Shown: positions 22,116 to 35,373 of the stretch, in pieces
Layout: the number at the start of each line of letters is the position of its first letter
Numbering within the stretch: position 1 is the stretch's first letter
From: Lithospermum erythrorhizon
Taxonomy: Eukaryota > Streptophyta > Magnoliopsida > Boraginales > Boraginaceae
Assembly (NCBI GenBank): GCA_019722365.1
Contig: JADFUC010001080.1
Location: 1 to 64,000 of the forward strand
Reading direction: 5' to 3'
Length of the DNA stretch: 64,000 nucleotides
Made by a program: the position numbers and the translations under genes
The notes under the pieces: generated by a model
The model's database searches: none
What the model was told of the DNA's origin: nothing
The model's input: only the letters and a program-made list of their open reading frames with translations

Positions 22116-25100
22116 ATGCCAAACTCTGAAGACAACCCTACAGTAACCCCCTTAGCCTCAAAGCCCAGCCCGAACCCGAGCCCGAGCCCAATCAAGTCCC
22201 AGTCCAGCTCATCCCACGCGCCACCACCTAATGGAAATGCAATTTCAACAAATAACAACAAACCCACCCTTCATAATATTAATAATGAGTTCATAGTTTC
22301 TGCTGCTTCCAAAATCGCTTCTCAGCCTGTCCAGGTCTCTGACCCCCGTGTCTGGGGAGTCGTTACCGCCATATCCAATCGAGCCCGAAAACGACCCGAG
22401 GTCTATGTTAATTTTGATATTTGTTAGAACAATTGTCTCAATTCACTTTCAACTTTGTGTTTTTATTTGTTGCTAATTGCCTATTGCCTAATGTAGTTAG
22501 TTAGGACCTTTGTCCCAAAATGATTGTCCGGTTTGATTTTAATTGCTCAAAATTACCCAAGTTTCAGCTTTAGTTGACACACATAGTAAATTGTCCCGAG
22601 GTGTAATGAATTCATCTGTGTTTTTTATTTGTTGCTAATGTAGTTAGTTAGGATCTTCTTCCCAAAATGATTGTCCTGTTTGATTTTCAATGACAAAATT
22701 AGTGAACTTTGCTGCTTTAATTGACACACGTAACCTTAATAGAGCATGTGAGTGTCCCGAGGTGTGTGAATTGGTCAGTGTTTTGAGGTGTTAATTGAGG
22801 TTTGGAGTTGTGTTTCTATTTGTAGATAATGTAGTTAGTTAGGACCTTTGTCCCAAAATGATTGTCCGGTTTGATTTTAATTGCTCAAAATTAGCCAAGT
22901 TTCGGCTTTAGTTGACACTCGTAACTTTAATAGAGCCCATGAGTTTCGCAAGGTGTGTCGGAATTTGATCTGTGTTTTGAGGAATTGTGTTAATTGAGTT
23001 TGGAGTTGTGTTTCTACTTTCTATTTGTAGATAATGTACTTAGTTGGGACATTTGACTCAAGAAGATTGTCCATTTGATTTTTAATGTTCAAAATTAGCA
23101 AAATTTGCTACTTTAATTGACAAGCATAACTTTATTTGGTCCCGTAAGCATCAGGAGTTGTGTGAATTGGTGTGTTTTAAAAAATTGCGTCAATTATGTT
23201 CGGAGTTTGTGTTTCTATATTTAGGTAATGTAGTTAATTATAATTCAAATTATTATCTTACTGTAAAATAGTTGAAAATACTTATTTTGATGTATTTTTC
23301 AACAAATACTATACACCATATACAATCGAGGCCCAAGTGTTTCTCGGGTATATTTTCCACTTCTATTGGAGTGTGTCTATGTTTCATCTCTCTGAGGTGT
23401 GGGAATTTAATCTTTGTTGATAAACTTATCACTTAAGAATTGAATCAATTAAGTTTGAAGTTTATGTTTCTATTTGTAGCTAATGTATTTAACTACCTTT
23501 ATCTCCAAAGATTGTCGGTTTAATTTTCAATGGCCGAAGTTTCAAACTTTGTACTTTTTTGACAAATGTGTACTTCGATGTGAATCAAAATTACCATGTT
23601 AATTGAAAAATACTAGCTTTTGTTGAATTGGCCCATGCCCCTGTTGGTGTTTGAATTGAGCTGCATTCTTCATAACTTTGTCAAATAAGTTTGAAGTTTA
23701 GGTTTCCATTTGTAGCTAATGTAATTAATTATAATACTCACTCCGTCGCATAAATATTATCCACTTTATATCTTTAATTGACGCATAATTTTTATTCAAG
23801 TCAAAATTTTCAGCTTGAAGTTTAAGTTTCTATTTGTAGCTAATGTAGTTATTGACAATACTCTCTCTATCCCAAAAAGATTGTCCAATATGATTTTCAA
23901 TGGTCGAAGTCAACAACCTTTTTGGATTTTATTATAATCAAAATCCTTATTTAATTATCTAAAGTACATTAAGAATATAGCATTTGATATTTTTTCACCA
24001 TATATTTTACAACATATGTAAAAAAGAATATTAGCAATATTTTCACCATATATTTTACAACGTATGTAAAAAATACTTGAGTTCTAAGTTTAAAAAAGTA
24101 AAATCATTAATTCAAAAATGCACAATCTTTTTGGGATTGAGATGGAGGCAGTATAATGCAAATTGATGATAGAGATTATGATGCATTTGATGTGTGAATT
24201 TTCTTTTTTTAAACTTATTTTGTATTTTAGGAGGAACACTAAATAAGTGGATCATGTTATTGAGCCTCTAATTACTGTTGTAGGGAATGAATATGCTTCT
24301 AACACTGGATCAACATTGTATTGGTCGGACGGTTGAAGAACCTAGTTTTCAGATTATGGCGCCTGCAGTTAGTGCGACTCATTGTAAAATTTACAAGAAA
24401 CAGATTTCTCCTGACGCAGATGATCTGCCCAACAACTGTGTTTGTGCCTTCTTGAAGGATTCAAGGTTGTTTGGTCTTCAGTAGTTGTTTATATTTTTTG
24501 GTATCTTTATTTCTTATTGCTTTGGTTTTTTCACTGCAGCACAAATGGGACATACCTCAACTGGGAAAAGTTGTCTAAAAGTAGTCCAGAAGCTAAACTC
24601 CAGCATGGAGATATTATTTCTATTGCATTTGCTCCACATCATGGTAAATCAAATGCTGAAACTAGTGCAATCCTTATCATCTTACAAAATGTTGTAATAA
24701 AAATGGAGGTCTTTTTTACTATAAGCATTTCTGTTCTTTTTTAGTTGTCATGAATACCGAAGTATTGGTTGTCGCCTGGAACCCTCACTAGTGTTCTATA
24801 TAAGAAGGCATTTTAGAATTGCTCTGTCATTTGTACTGGTTATGTTATCTACTCTCTCTGCTTATTATATTTTTCAGTTTATTGCTCATATCATAATTGG
24901 CAGTAATTATCCTGAAGTGTGTTAGCTTATTGATTCCTGATATTGAACCCTAATAATGGTAATAACTTCATCTTAGGCTTTAATAGTTCAAAATATCAAT
25001 ATAATTATTAAATTCAATTATTTGATTACCGGTAATGTGTTAAGAACATAAAGACATTAGCTACTAATTAATTTTACCAGTAATGCACCCTTCTCCCGTT

Positions 25101-28100
25101 TGTATAGCATCTAGTGGACCTAATCTTTATCCATAGAGGAGTATCATGGAACATATATTTTTGTGCAGAAAACTGTTGTCTTTTTTGTGCGAGAGTATAA
25201 GCAATTTCTGTTGACCTAAGCATGATAAAATATTCCATTATGTTATTATTCAATAGATCTCAAGATGTTTACTGATGCATATCAATTGCTGTAACTTCTG
25301 GAGAAACATACCTATTTGCAATATTTGCTGAACTTTCTGCTTCTTTTGTTTGTTTGAAATACAACAAAATAAGCAGAAGATTCACTAGTCTGTCCTCTCA
25401 CATGCATTCTTAAGTTCTTAATTATCATATTGTTTCTTGTTGCATTTTGCTGCACGTTCTTTAGCCTCTAGTCTTTCATCTCACATGCATTCTTAACTTC
25501 TTAATTATAATATTGTTTCTCGTGCATTTTGCTGCACTTCTTTAGCTAATGACATACTACCTCTTATTTATGAAACTTTTTCTGAAACAGGCTTTCGGGT
25601 TATTCTGTTGTCTGATGCTCTGACTTTACTCTCTTTTGGCATAGTACAGAACATGCATTTGCTTTTGTGTATAGAGAAGTCTCCCGATTTCCTTCCGCAG
25701 CTGAAGGTGCTCTGTTAAAGAGAAAAGCTGGTAGGTGAATGAGGAAGACTTATTTGTCTATCATATCTATTTGAGTGATGCTGAAGTTATTATCCTTTCT
25801 TTTTTATTGTGAAGATGACATTGGTTCTGAAAACAAGAGATTGAAAGGAATAGGCATTGGTTCTTCTGAAGGTCCTATCTCTCTTAATGATTTCCGGAGT
25901 TTGCAGAGATCGAACACGGTAATGTGTCATTGATTCTGAGTGGCAATGTGATGTATAGTGTGAATTTCTATATACAGAAAACTTCTCAAGGTCAAATATA
26001 TTTTTTCTGAATCAGGAATTACGGAAGCAATTGGAAAACCAAGTTGTGACCATTGAGTCATTGCGGAGTGAAACTCATGCAGTTATTGAAATCGTGAAGG
26101 AAACTGTAAATCGTTTCCTTTGTTTCCTCCTTATGCTTTCTTCCGTATTGGCAGCAGGATATGATCATAGATGTTCGTTATGTGAAGTTGATAATTTGCT
26201 TCGCAACTCTATGGTATGCAGATAAGTTCCATTAGAAATGTATTCATGAAGCCTTTGAGATTATTATTGTATCAATGCGTTATATGATCCACGATGATGA
26301 TAATGTGTACTTTAAACGGAATGAGGAAATCTTTGTGAATAGGATCACCTGAATGTTATCAAACTCAATTAGAGCGTCGAGCCATACGTATTTATAGGAG
26401 AGGATGCTCTCTCTCTTGCTTTAATATGTTCACTTTTAGTCATGTGGCACTAGTGCAAAAATTGAAGTTCCGTTGAGGTGAAATTTATAAATATATTTAC
26501 TTTTTTGAAATTATCACAAATAAAGTCGGATGTAAAGCTATGATAGTAAAAAATGGACGTAGAGGCAGAGGTAGATCGAAGAGAGGTTGGGTAAGTTGCC
26601 TGTCGAAGGACCTAAAGTTTATGGAGGAAGGCTTAGGAAGAACCATCAATGGCTGGTAGTTAGAGGCATTACATGCCTCTACGGCCGTAAAAGCTTCTAG
26701 GATGAGGTTTGGTTTGTTTTGTTTTGGTTTGGTTTTATCAGAAATAAAGTCATGTTTCTAGTTCAGGCTTTGTATGTTTGTCAAAATCCTTCCGAAATAT
26801 TTATGGTTCTCCGACATCAACATGTCCCAAAACTGGAAACCACCTAATTGGGAGGGGGTGAATCGTGCAGCTACACATTGCTAACGGGGAAGTTGTTCGA
26901 GATTAATGGGAGTGAAGTGCGCAAGTATTTACTACTTCACAAAAGATAAGTAGCGTTTGTAGTATTATGATTTGTTCCATTATACCCAAGAGCTAGTGAA
27001 TATCGATCTTGACTCCGCATGGGAAATGGAAACATTATAGTTACTTCGGTAATAAACTTGATGTCTCAGTCTTCTTGATCCATAAGGTGGTCTAAAATGT
27101 TACATGGAAAAAGTGGTATTCTGCTTCTGCATATACTGTATTAATTGGTTTCTGTATATCTGCAGGAATTGAAAGAACTAAAAGAGTCGGTTTCTAAAAT
27201 CTATCTTGATCAGATGAAAGAGCTGCAACAAATGTTAGAAGGTAAAGAGAAGGAATTAGCCGACTCTGCTAAAATATCATCTGAACAGAAACATGCTTTT
27301 GAAGACCTTACTGTAAGACTTAATTCCTGTGAGCAGTCTTTAGTTGAAGCGAATGAGATAATATGCAGGTAAGCTACAAATTCTTTCAGTAGGTATCTTT
27401 AAGAAATGTTTAAACGATCATACATGACTATTGTGCTATAAGCTTCATCTCTCTTCTCAGGACCCTTCTTTTTCCTTAGGGGGTTTTAATTTCTATTAAC
27501 ATGAATATTAATTGTACAAGTGAAGGCATACATGACTACATGTATATGATAATATCATCCACATATAAGCGATTGTACTTGTATATTACGATTAGTATCA
27601 ATTTTGGGAGGTCGGATAGTATGCGACTTTGCCACTTTGTGATGATAATGGGAGGATGTTTTGTGTGATCAAGGTGAGGCTCCCAATACGCCTCTCTTCG
27701 CCCTCCGTTTTTTATAGTTGCCGTTTTGATCCAATTTTTTGTTTTTTATAGTTGTCATTTAGCATAATAAATGATATTTTACATTTTATTCTATCTTTTC
27801 TCTTGAAATAAACAACCGGCCAAATATGTGTTTGATTGATTGTGTAATTCATTTTGATGTTTTTTGACTATTTTTAATTTTCCTTAATCTATATATAAAG
27901 TGCTAAAATGACAACTAAAAAAAACGGAGGAGTACTTCACTGTTTATATGAATTGTATGTAGTCTAATGAGACATTTTGATTTGTTACTTTATATCCAAG
28001 AGCCAGAGAATTAAAATATCTCGACCCCATAGGACATGGAGACTATTTTGTCTTTCATTGTAGTATTTTAACCCAATATATTGATTCCATTTACATGGTT

Positions 28101-31100
28101 GATGTCTTTGTTGCTGTAACTTGAATGTTCTCATTTGCTGGCATTTTAGTATTAAGTGATATGTGCTCTCCTTGTACAACACTATCCTCTCTATCCTAGT
28201 TGACTAGGGAACTGTTTTGCACTTCACATTCTTTAGTTCAATGTTTATTTTATTGTTAACTAGCTCCTGAAACTATTGATCGTTTTCCTGAGTAGTTGTT
28301 GCATTGTTTAGCCAGAAGGCATCTATCACAGAGTTGAAAGCCTTATTAACTGAAGAGCGAGACCACAGAAGAGAAGAGAGGGAGAAGGCTTTAGAAGACA
28401 TGAAAAGTAATGTGCAGAGGGCTCAGGCTGAGGCGCAGGAAGAAATTAAAAGAATATCTGATTCTTCCTCTCGACGAGAAAATGAACTACAAGAAATGAT
28501 AGTTAAACTTCAGGTGATGTATATCATATTAATGCATAGTTGAATATCAAATTTGTGGCAGTTCAAACTAAAATTTTACCATAATAAATTTCAGGATTCA
28601 GAGAAAGAAAGGGGTTTGTTAGTGGAAAATTTGAGGACCAAATTGGTACTGCTCATATAATTATTACATTTAATTATAATTACATAAGGTGATATCAGAT
28701 TCTCCGCTAATGAGTCTCTTATTTTCCTTTAATAGGAAGATGCTCGGCAGAAATTGGTCACGTCTGATAATAAGATCCGCCAGCTGGAAGGACTTATATG
28801 TGAAGAGCAACTTACTTCTAACACTAGGAAAAAGGTAATGCATCCTGATATTTACAAATCTCAGAGACTAGTCAAGTATCTTCTTACTTCGATTTTCTAT
28901 ATAGTTGTTTGCAGGGATAGAGATCTTGATCGTGAAATGAAAAGAATGAGGAAAGAACTTGAGAGCGAAAAGGTATGTAGGCTCTTTGAACTTCTATATA
29001 CTTTCATTTTTAAATTGTTGTGCCGATATGGAAGGCCGATTAAGCTGAGGGTTTCTCTTCCTGCTGGTAGCAGGCGGCTAGGGAAGAAGCATGGGCAAAG
29101 GTGTCAGCTCTTGAACTTGAGATTAGTGCTGCAATGAGAGATCTCGACTTTGAGAGTCGTAGATTAAAAGCTGCCAGGGAACGAATTATGCTGCGGTAAG
29201 AAATGACATACTAGAGTATACACTGTGTGGATAGATTGAGAAATGCAATGTATAGTTTTATATAGAGTGATCAGCATTCTGAATTTTTAATCCTAGCTTC
29301 ATTTCAACTCTTGTTGGTCTTTTATGCTACTTAACCCTACACTCTTAGATTATACTTCTCCACCTTTGAAGTAGCTGAGCTGATTATTTAGGAAACGTTA
29401 CTTGTTGAAAGTAGTCATTTACTTTCTCAGTGTGTTTGTCTTTTTAGAATCCTTTAAATTTTGTTTGTGTCCTTTCTATATATCATTCATTGGTTGAGAG
29501 AAGTCCTTAAATGATAATTTTTTTTACTTTATCTACTATTTTTTCAACCCTTTAATAAAGTAACTTCAAGAAAAATGAAAAAGTGTTCTAAGATGGAGGG
29601 AGTATATGATAAGTTTGAAACAGCGTGGTAGAAGGCAATTTGTGACTTGAAAGACATGATCCGCTGAGGATTCTTACATTTACCATTTTATATAGGAATA
29701 AAGGTACTCTTCACTCGACATCATTTGTTACATTTCATTGCAACAACCTCTCCGCTTTTGTTGGGTTGTGAGTATAGCAGAGTACATGATGAAGTCGAGA
29801 GTAAAAAGTAATAATCTAGGGTTAATGCATCCGATAAGAATTGAATAACCTTAAAGTAAATATATATAAATAGATATCAAAATCAGCTTGAAAAGTTAAA
29901 AAAGAGTTGGTTGAACTTGAATGGTACCCTCACATGTAGCCATTGAGGGTTAGTCAGTGAGTCGCGTGATATTAACTGCGATAGCGGTCCTGGGATCGAA
30001 GTCTGCAATAAAACCAATTTTTTTAAGGAAAAAAAGCCACCTCCTATACTCTTATTGAATTAACCGATCAATGTGCTGGGACATTTATTGCATGATCTTT
30101 CACCAAACTGTGCCAAGTGGGATTATAAATTGTTAGGTCTTTGCTAGTCAGCTATCTGAAGTATGGACCCATTATGATTATTTGTTGAGTATCATACCCA
30201 TAGTTTCCTGTATGTAGAAAAGCATGTCACCAATTTGGCTTGTTCTATAAGCCCCAATGACATTGATCAATTTACATCCTCAGCCCCTTCATAGGATGTT
30301 GCAGGATTTAACTTCTGTCCCACCTTTTCCCCTTATTTCATTTGCAAGACTAGAATGGGCTTGAAATCATGAAATCAAGAAACTTTTCGTTTCATTGATG
30401 CCTAATGAGGCGTGCTAATGGGATTTTCGTGAGTCATAGCAATCAGTGATAGCTCAGGTGTTTCTGTAGTTCTTTAGCACATGGGAAAACAATAGAGCAT
30501 GGTGTAGAATAGCTTGCTATTCCTTTTTTTTTTTTTTAAAGTCTTCTTGTTGTTTCACCTCAACACTATTGAAAGAACGAGCAAGTACAACATTTTTTAC
30601 CAGATTGGAGTAATTGTTGGTCTAGTTGGCTACATTTCCTTTGTATGGATTACTTTCATTTTGTCCATAGTGGTTGCTTGTAAAACTGTGTTAATAGCAG
30701 GTTTAAAACTTTGTTGTTTGTAGAGAGACACAGCTACGCGCTTTCTATTCCACTACAGAGGAAATACAAGGTTTATTTGCAAAGCAGCAGGAACAGTTGA
30801 AAACAATGCAGAGGACATTGGAAGATGAGGAAAATTATGATAACACGTCAGTTGATACGGACACGAATTTAAATCACGAAACTGTGTTGGGATTTGGAAA
30901 TAGAGGGAGAGGAGAAAACATAAACAAAGTTGCCAAGGTGACCTCCAGTGCATCTGCCAAGAGCTGTGGCAGAGATAACAATTTAACATCAAGTGATGAA
31001 GCCAGCGAAACTGAGAAGCATGATTGCAATACCAGAGATCAAGAAGAGGGACAAGACACACAAGAGGTTGAACATACCAGTGCAGAACATGTTAAAGGTG

Positions 31101-31948
31101 GCTTTGGTTCTGAGATTTACGGTGCTGGAGCTGCCCCCATAAATGAGGGAGGTCTCATGGAAACTGAGGGACACCTTGAAATTGATGGAGTGGGTACAAC
31201 ACCGGTTCTGGAAGGTGAACTGGTTGGAACTGAACAAGTCATTGAAACAGAGAGTCTAGGCATGACTAGTGACAAGAATTTGGACTTAAATAGGTGTGTG
31301 TCAGCTGGGGATACTATGCAGCTAGATGAAGAAAACAATGCAGTTGAAAATCAAGAGCATGCACGAATGACTGACACAGAGGACGTACATCACTCTCCAA
31401 ATAAAGTTCTTGAAGTTGAAAATCCTATGGATGATACTGAAGGCACTATAAAGACGTCTGATCTATTGGCTTCAGAGGTTGCTGGGAGCTGGGCTTATAG
31501 TGCAGCTCCATCAGTTCATGGGGAGAATGATTTGTCCAGGGTTAAGGATAGTGAGGAGGTGTGTCCTGCACTTGCTCATGATTCAGTTGGAACTGTAGCT
31601 GAGAGTCAAAACATTCCACCTTCAAAGGTTATTTCCTCTTCCAGGAATGATGAGCGTATAGCACTAAGTGAGATGATCGGCATTGTTTCTCCCGACTTGA
31701 AGGAGCAGTTTAGCATTTCTGCCAGAAGTAACGTGAAAGGGGGAGCTGAGAAGATGGCAGATTCAAATTCGGACACGGATACTGACACTGACAACTGTAC
31801 AGACAATGAAGAGGGTAATAATTTGGATCCGCCACAAGTTGCATCTGATGCGGAGACCATTGGCAGCGATCAAGGAAACCAGGAATCGGATCCTGATGAT
31901 ACTATGGACGAAGACAATGAAGGTACTGAAGTGGATTCCCCTCCATAG
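22116..31948 (+). CDS. FHA-domain, coiled-coil nuclear protein (13 exons)
   Basis: Predicted exons: 22,116-22,400; 24,284-24,465; 24,540-24,643; 25,650-25,730; 25,815-25,918; 26,016-26,105; 27,166-27,368; 28,312-28,513; 28,595-28,645; 28,736-28,834; 28,915-28,972; 29,074-29,195; 30,724-31,948. All junctions are GT-AG and keep frame except 28,834/28,915. The product is about 935 residues. Residues 1-70 are Pro/Ser-rich. An FHA domain (about 97-190) shows CIGRTVEEPSF, VSATHCKIY, STNGTYLN and LQHGDIIS, the Arg, Ser-x-x-His and Asn residues of the phosphothreonine-binding face. KRKADDIGSENKRLK is a possible bipartite NLS. About residues 250-580 form a long charged coiled coil. The tail (about 600-935) is acidic, with DTDTDTD repeats. 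FHA domains bind phosphothreonine, so a nuclear signalling or scaffold role is inferred. It resembles the plant SMAD/FHA family of Arabidopsis At2g45460, from memory. Confidence 0.88.
22455..23850. repeat. Diverged tandem repeats in intron 1 of the FHA gene
   Basis: About six to seven imperfect copies of a roughly 180-200-bp unit. Each has a GTTTCTATTTGTAG(A/C)TAATG block, then CCCAAAATGATTGTCC, then GGTTTGATTTTAATTG and TTAGTTGACAC. Copies near 22,640 and 22,820 are very close to each other, later ones more diverged. The CCCAAAA(A)GATTGTCC core is the same as the end of the MITE that follows, so the array may have grown from a MITE-containing unit. Confidence 0.75.
23861..24151. mobile_element. 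Stowaway-like MITE in intron 1
   Basis: The left end CTCTCTCTATCCCAAAAAGA and the right end, ATCTTTTTGGGATTGAGATGGAGG-type, are inverted repeats over about 25 bp. TA dinucleotides flank both ends (23,859-23,860 and 24,152-24,153). Length is about 290 bp with no coding capacity. TA duplications and CTCC...-like ends are features of Stowaway (Tc1/mariner) MITEs. Confidence 0.7.
27698..27932. mobile_element. MITE in intron 7 of the FHA gene
   Basis: Terminal inverted repeats: left CCCTCCGTTTTTTATAGTTG and right CAACTAAAAAAAACGGAGGA. The internal sequence (TTTAGCATAATAAATGAT...) recurs at 45,753 and, more diverged, at about 46,000-46,215. It is about 235 bp and non-coding. The family is Stowaway-like by its end sequence. 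Confidence 0.7.
29590..29608. mobile_element. Single MITE terminus in intron 12
   Basis: AAGATGGAGGGAGTATA is the standard right end of a Stowaway-like MITE. I could not find the matching left end upstream, so this is a truncated copy or one with a badly decayed left end. Confidence 0.4.
29935..30040 (+). mobile_element. SINE-like fragment in intron 12
   Basis: TAGTCAGTGAG (about 29,952) resembles a pol III A box (TRGYNNAGTGG type), and GGGATCGAAGTC (about 29,992) resembles a B box (GGTTCGANTCC). Their spacing of about 35-40 bp fits a tRNA-derived SINE head. An A-rich stretch follows. No target duplication was found, so the call is tentative. Confidence 0.4.
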
Positions 31949-33534
31949 AGGCACTTAATTTTTTTTTTTATGTGAATCGCTTTAATTGTTACTTATATAG
32001 GTCATAGACTGTATATAGGTCTCTGTGCTTAAGGATTGCTTTTTAACTTTTCAATGATTGGCTTTATTTATGGATTAGGCTCAGGTGCTCTAGGAATTTC
32101 TTGAGCATATGTGATTAACTAATGTTACATAAATTACATGTTGGTAGCTGGTGCAATATTGAACCATCTCATATGGCATATTCTGTGTTTCTACCTGTTC
32201 TTTTGGTCAATGATCTATACTCACGCATTATCCCACTTATTCACGATAATGGCGCTCTCTTTTAGTAAAAAAAATAAATGAAAAATAACAAAAAATGGTG
32301 TGTCATAATCAATATATGGAGTATATGAATCATTGACCTTTTTGAGTGATATTTCTATTTTTGGTAAGGTAAAAATAACAAAAAATGGTGTCATAATCAA
32401 TATATGGAGTATTATATGAATCCGGTGACCTTTTTAAAGGTGATGTTTCTATTTTTCGATGTAGGACTTGACCTTTAACAATATTTATAATGAAAAATAA
32501 TAAAGAAATAATATTAAGAAAATATTTAACGATGAGCTTTTACAAGCTTTAGCTCTCAGTTATAGTTTAAATTTTTATAGGACACGATGTCACGTCTTAT
32601 TGTTCTCCGATGTTTGGTTTTCCTTCAGTGGACTAATTACTTAAATGCTTATTAATAGTTTTTTCATTTTTATACCACAAACACACAAGATCACACAATG
32701 GTGGATACACCAATTCACAAGTAATTGCTTTCCAATCTTAGAATGGATATTTAAAATGGTTGAATGCAAATAACCCCTTTTCTATTATCGTATTTGTTCA
32801 ATTTACTGACCTTCGTTTTACATTAACATAGATAGTTTACTTTCCTGTATTATAAAACATCCATGTTATTATTATAGTTCAAAGGATTTGATTTTAAAAC
32901 AAATGTAGTGAGTGATTTGATTCCAAACACTTTTGACTCAAAAATTTGGTTCACGCAACCGAAAATCAGATTAAGTTAAACAGTTTGAAGTTCGAATGAA
33001 CACTTCCGAGTTAGTCAATATCATCTTCAAAAATATCATTTGAAGAGGACTTTGCCATGTGTAATTGACAATTATGTTATTGGTCAGCGACACCGTGATC
33101 AACTTGCATGATCTAGAGACATAAATATTCAAATTCCTCAATTACTTCGAAGTTCAAGATATTCATGACCGATTTTAAGGAAGCCTTTATACTTATTGGG
33201 CGCCGCGTAAGCGCATTGGTAGATTTAATTACGTATGATTTCATTATTATAATTATAAAATTGTAAGAAAACAGGTATCTAATAAATATACTTTTATATA
33301 TTTCAAAAGGCCGTAATTTCTATTAAAAGATCGTCTATTTCCATTTCATGTCTTTGGTATCCTTAGATTTATAAGGTGTGTATTTATTGTATTATGAAGT
33401 CATTAATGCTTAGTTATCTTAAACGCTCCATCACATGATGTACAATATTATAAATGAGGAAGATTACAAATGATGTTCGGAGGTAAAAGCATCTTGTATA
33501 AAATTAAATAAAAGCTATGAAATGTAAAATAAGA
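31949..33534. other. 3' flank of the FHA gene and intergenic DNA
   Basis: The 3' UTR must lie in the first few hundred bases, with no single clear poly(A) signal. The rest is non-genic. It contains a tandem duplication at 32,283-32,460. No other gene is visible up to the LTR at 33,535. Confidence 0.6.
32283..32460. repeat. Two-copy tandem duplication, about 88 bp
   Basis: AAAAATAACAAAAAATGGTG, then CATAATCAATATATGGAGTA, then TGACCTTTTT...TTTCTATTTTT occurs twice in succession with few differences. Each copy contains TATGGAGTA, a MITE-end-like sequence. Confidence 0.8.
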
Positions 33535-35373
33535 TGTAGACATCGAAAATTTATCAAAAATAACAATTAAATTAATTAAGATGAATTAATCAAAATTAGT
33601 GAAAAGTCAAACCACTAAAAGATGCCGCGTGGATGATTGGGTTCTTGATTAAAACTCTAAATCCAAATCGAATCGCCGATCAGGAAAGAAGGTTATAAAA
33701 TTAAATACATAAATTAATCAGTAAAAAATAGGGGTTTTCCGTTGTAAGCTTAACCTACTAGATTGAACTCAAAATAGGGTTCTCGAGAAAACATTCGCGC
33801 ATTAAATGTCAATTGAAATTAGGACACGAAAAATCCTAATTTTATTTATTAAAATGGGCCGTAAGAAATTCTAGAATACGTATGAACAAAATGAAGAATC
33901 TAGAAAGCCGCGAGTTGAAATGAAAGGCTCAGAAGTTTGGGGGTCAAAATCAAATCTCGAAAGTCCAGGGACCTCCAGAAGTAGGTGCCTATTTTAGGAT
34001 GGTGACCAGAAGTTAATGCTTTTTTGATCAGCGATGCATATCTTTACCTCGAAAAATCATGATTAAGATTATCGTGCTTTTGAAAATAAGCAAATAAATC
34101 GAGGAAATGACGTTTAGTAGAAACATATATAAACCCCCACTTATTTGTTAGAAAATAATCCACATAACACGTTAAATCCAATAACTTTTGAGAAAATACA
34201 AAGAAAAACCTTTGAGATTTCTCTGAGCTAACTTTTTAAACCTTGTGTGAAAACACCGCGTGGTGTTGAAACACCTCAATTAGTCAAAATAAGCGCGTGA
34301 AATCAAGATTACACAAGCAGGTAATTCTTCAAGTTTGAAGCAAGAAATCTAATGAAGGAATACGTGAAATTTTACCGAGAGCGGCTTGAATATTAGGGAA
34401 TAAAATTTAAATGGCCGTGATTACTCATACATCTTTGCACGAGCACTAAAAATATTAGGTTTGATTCGTGATTCTAGGATATAAGAATACATTGAGCGTT
34501 AGGTCCATAAATTGGATGCAGGCGAAACATCTTTGCTAAAGCCCCTGTCTAGTTGATCGATATCATCAATGGTTGGGCTATACATAAATTAAATCATTCT
34601 GACAATGAGCTACTAAGGCATTTGTAATATATCTTCAAGTAAAGGCTACTTGAGAAAAAGATTCGAGTCAAATGAGGCCGAATACCATTTAAATTAACAG
34701 GTGTTCATGCATCGCAAGTGCAACTCTCTGACAACAACGCTGGGCGCTGTGAGTACGAACAAGAAACAGCTATTGCCCAATCTTTGCCCCGGTATCACTC
34801 CGTACGACCAAAACTAGAATTATCCCCGAATCCAAAGTTCAATTAAAGAATGAGGCCTCTCGAGCTACAAAGTCCAGTCACGGAGGCGTGGCTTATCACT
34901 CTGAGTCCCACGGTGAGTACTCAAAGCGAGTCAGCAAGCGGCAGGTAAGTCATCCAGAGTCTAACATAGACGGAGATCAGTCAAGACCCAGATCAAGTCC
35001 ATCATTCATGCAGGGAATACTACGCTAAGGCTCCACTTTTCGGACCGTATCCAAGTCGAGACAGTCTTAAGTCGCCAGGGGATATATCCGGTTCATAGAG
35101 CTCTATCCAGTCTAATCAAATCAAATCAAATTACAGCGCAAGCTCAAGCTCTCAAAATCAAACTCGAGTCAGCTCCTATCAAGATCAAATCAAGTCGAAG
35201 CAAAAGCCAGAGCCGGACATCTCCACAAATGCATTGACAAGCGGCAGGGACTTCATAGTTTGGGCGATCGATCTCTTCGATCTGAAAACTTGTACAGCGA
35301 GGAATTTTCTCCCTACGGTGGGTTTGTATTTTGTACTCCTATCATAAATAATAAAATTCTTCTCTGCATTACA
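33535..35373 (+). mobile_element. Tat-type gypsy 5' LTR
   Basis: It begins TGTAGACATCGAAAATTTAT and ends ATAATAAAATTCTTCTCTGC then ATTACA, 1,839 bp. The same two ends are found on the LTRs at 52,259-54,225 and 55,308-57,588, and in reverse at 44,024-45,743. The sequence after it (ATTTG...GTGGGGAC) resembles the ATTTGGCGCCG...GTGGGGAC primer-binding region of Tat/Athila elements, with the centre mutated. The element therefore runs to the right. Confidence 0.8.

Noticed and set aside
26031..26225. Extension of exon 6 past 26,105
   Set aside because: GTAAAT at 26,106 is a good donor and joins in frame to ELKELKE at 27,166, which continues the coiled coil; the extension ends at a stop with hydrophobic, non-coiled sequence.
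30753..31860. Minus-strand frames of 73-102 codons opposite the last FHA exon
   Set aside because: The plus strand is a continuous 383-codon frame continuing the coiled-coil protein into an acidic tail; the reverse frames are shadows.
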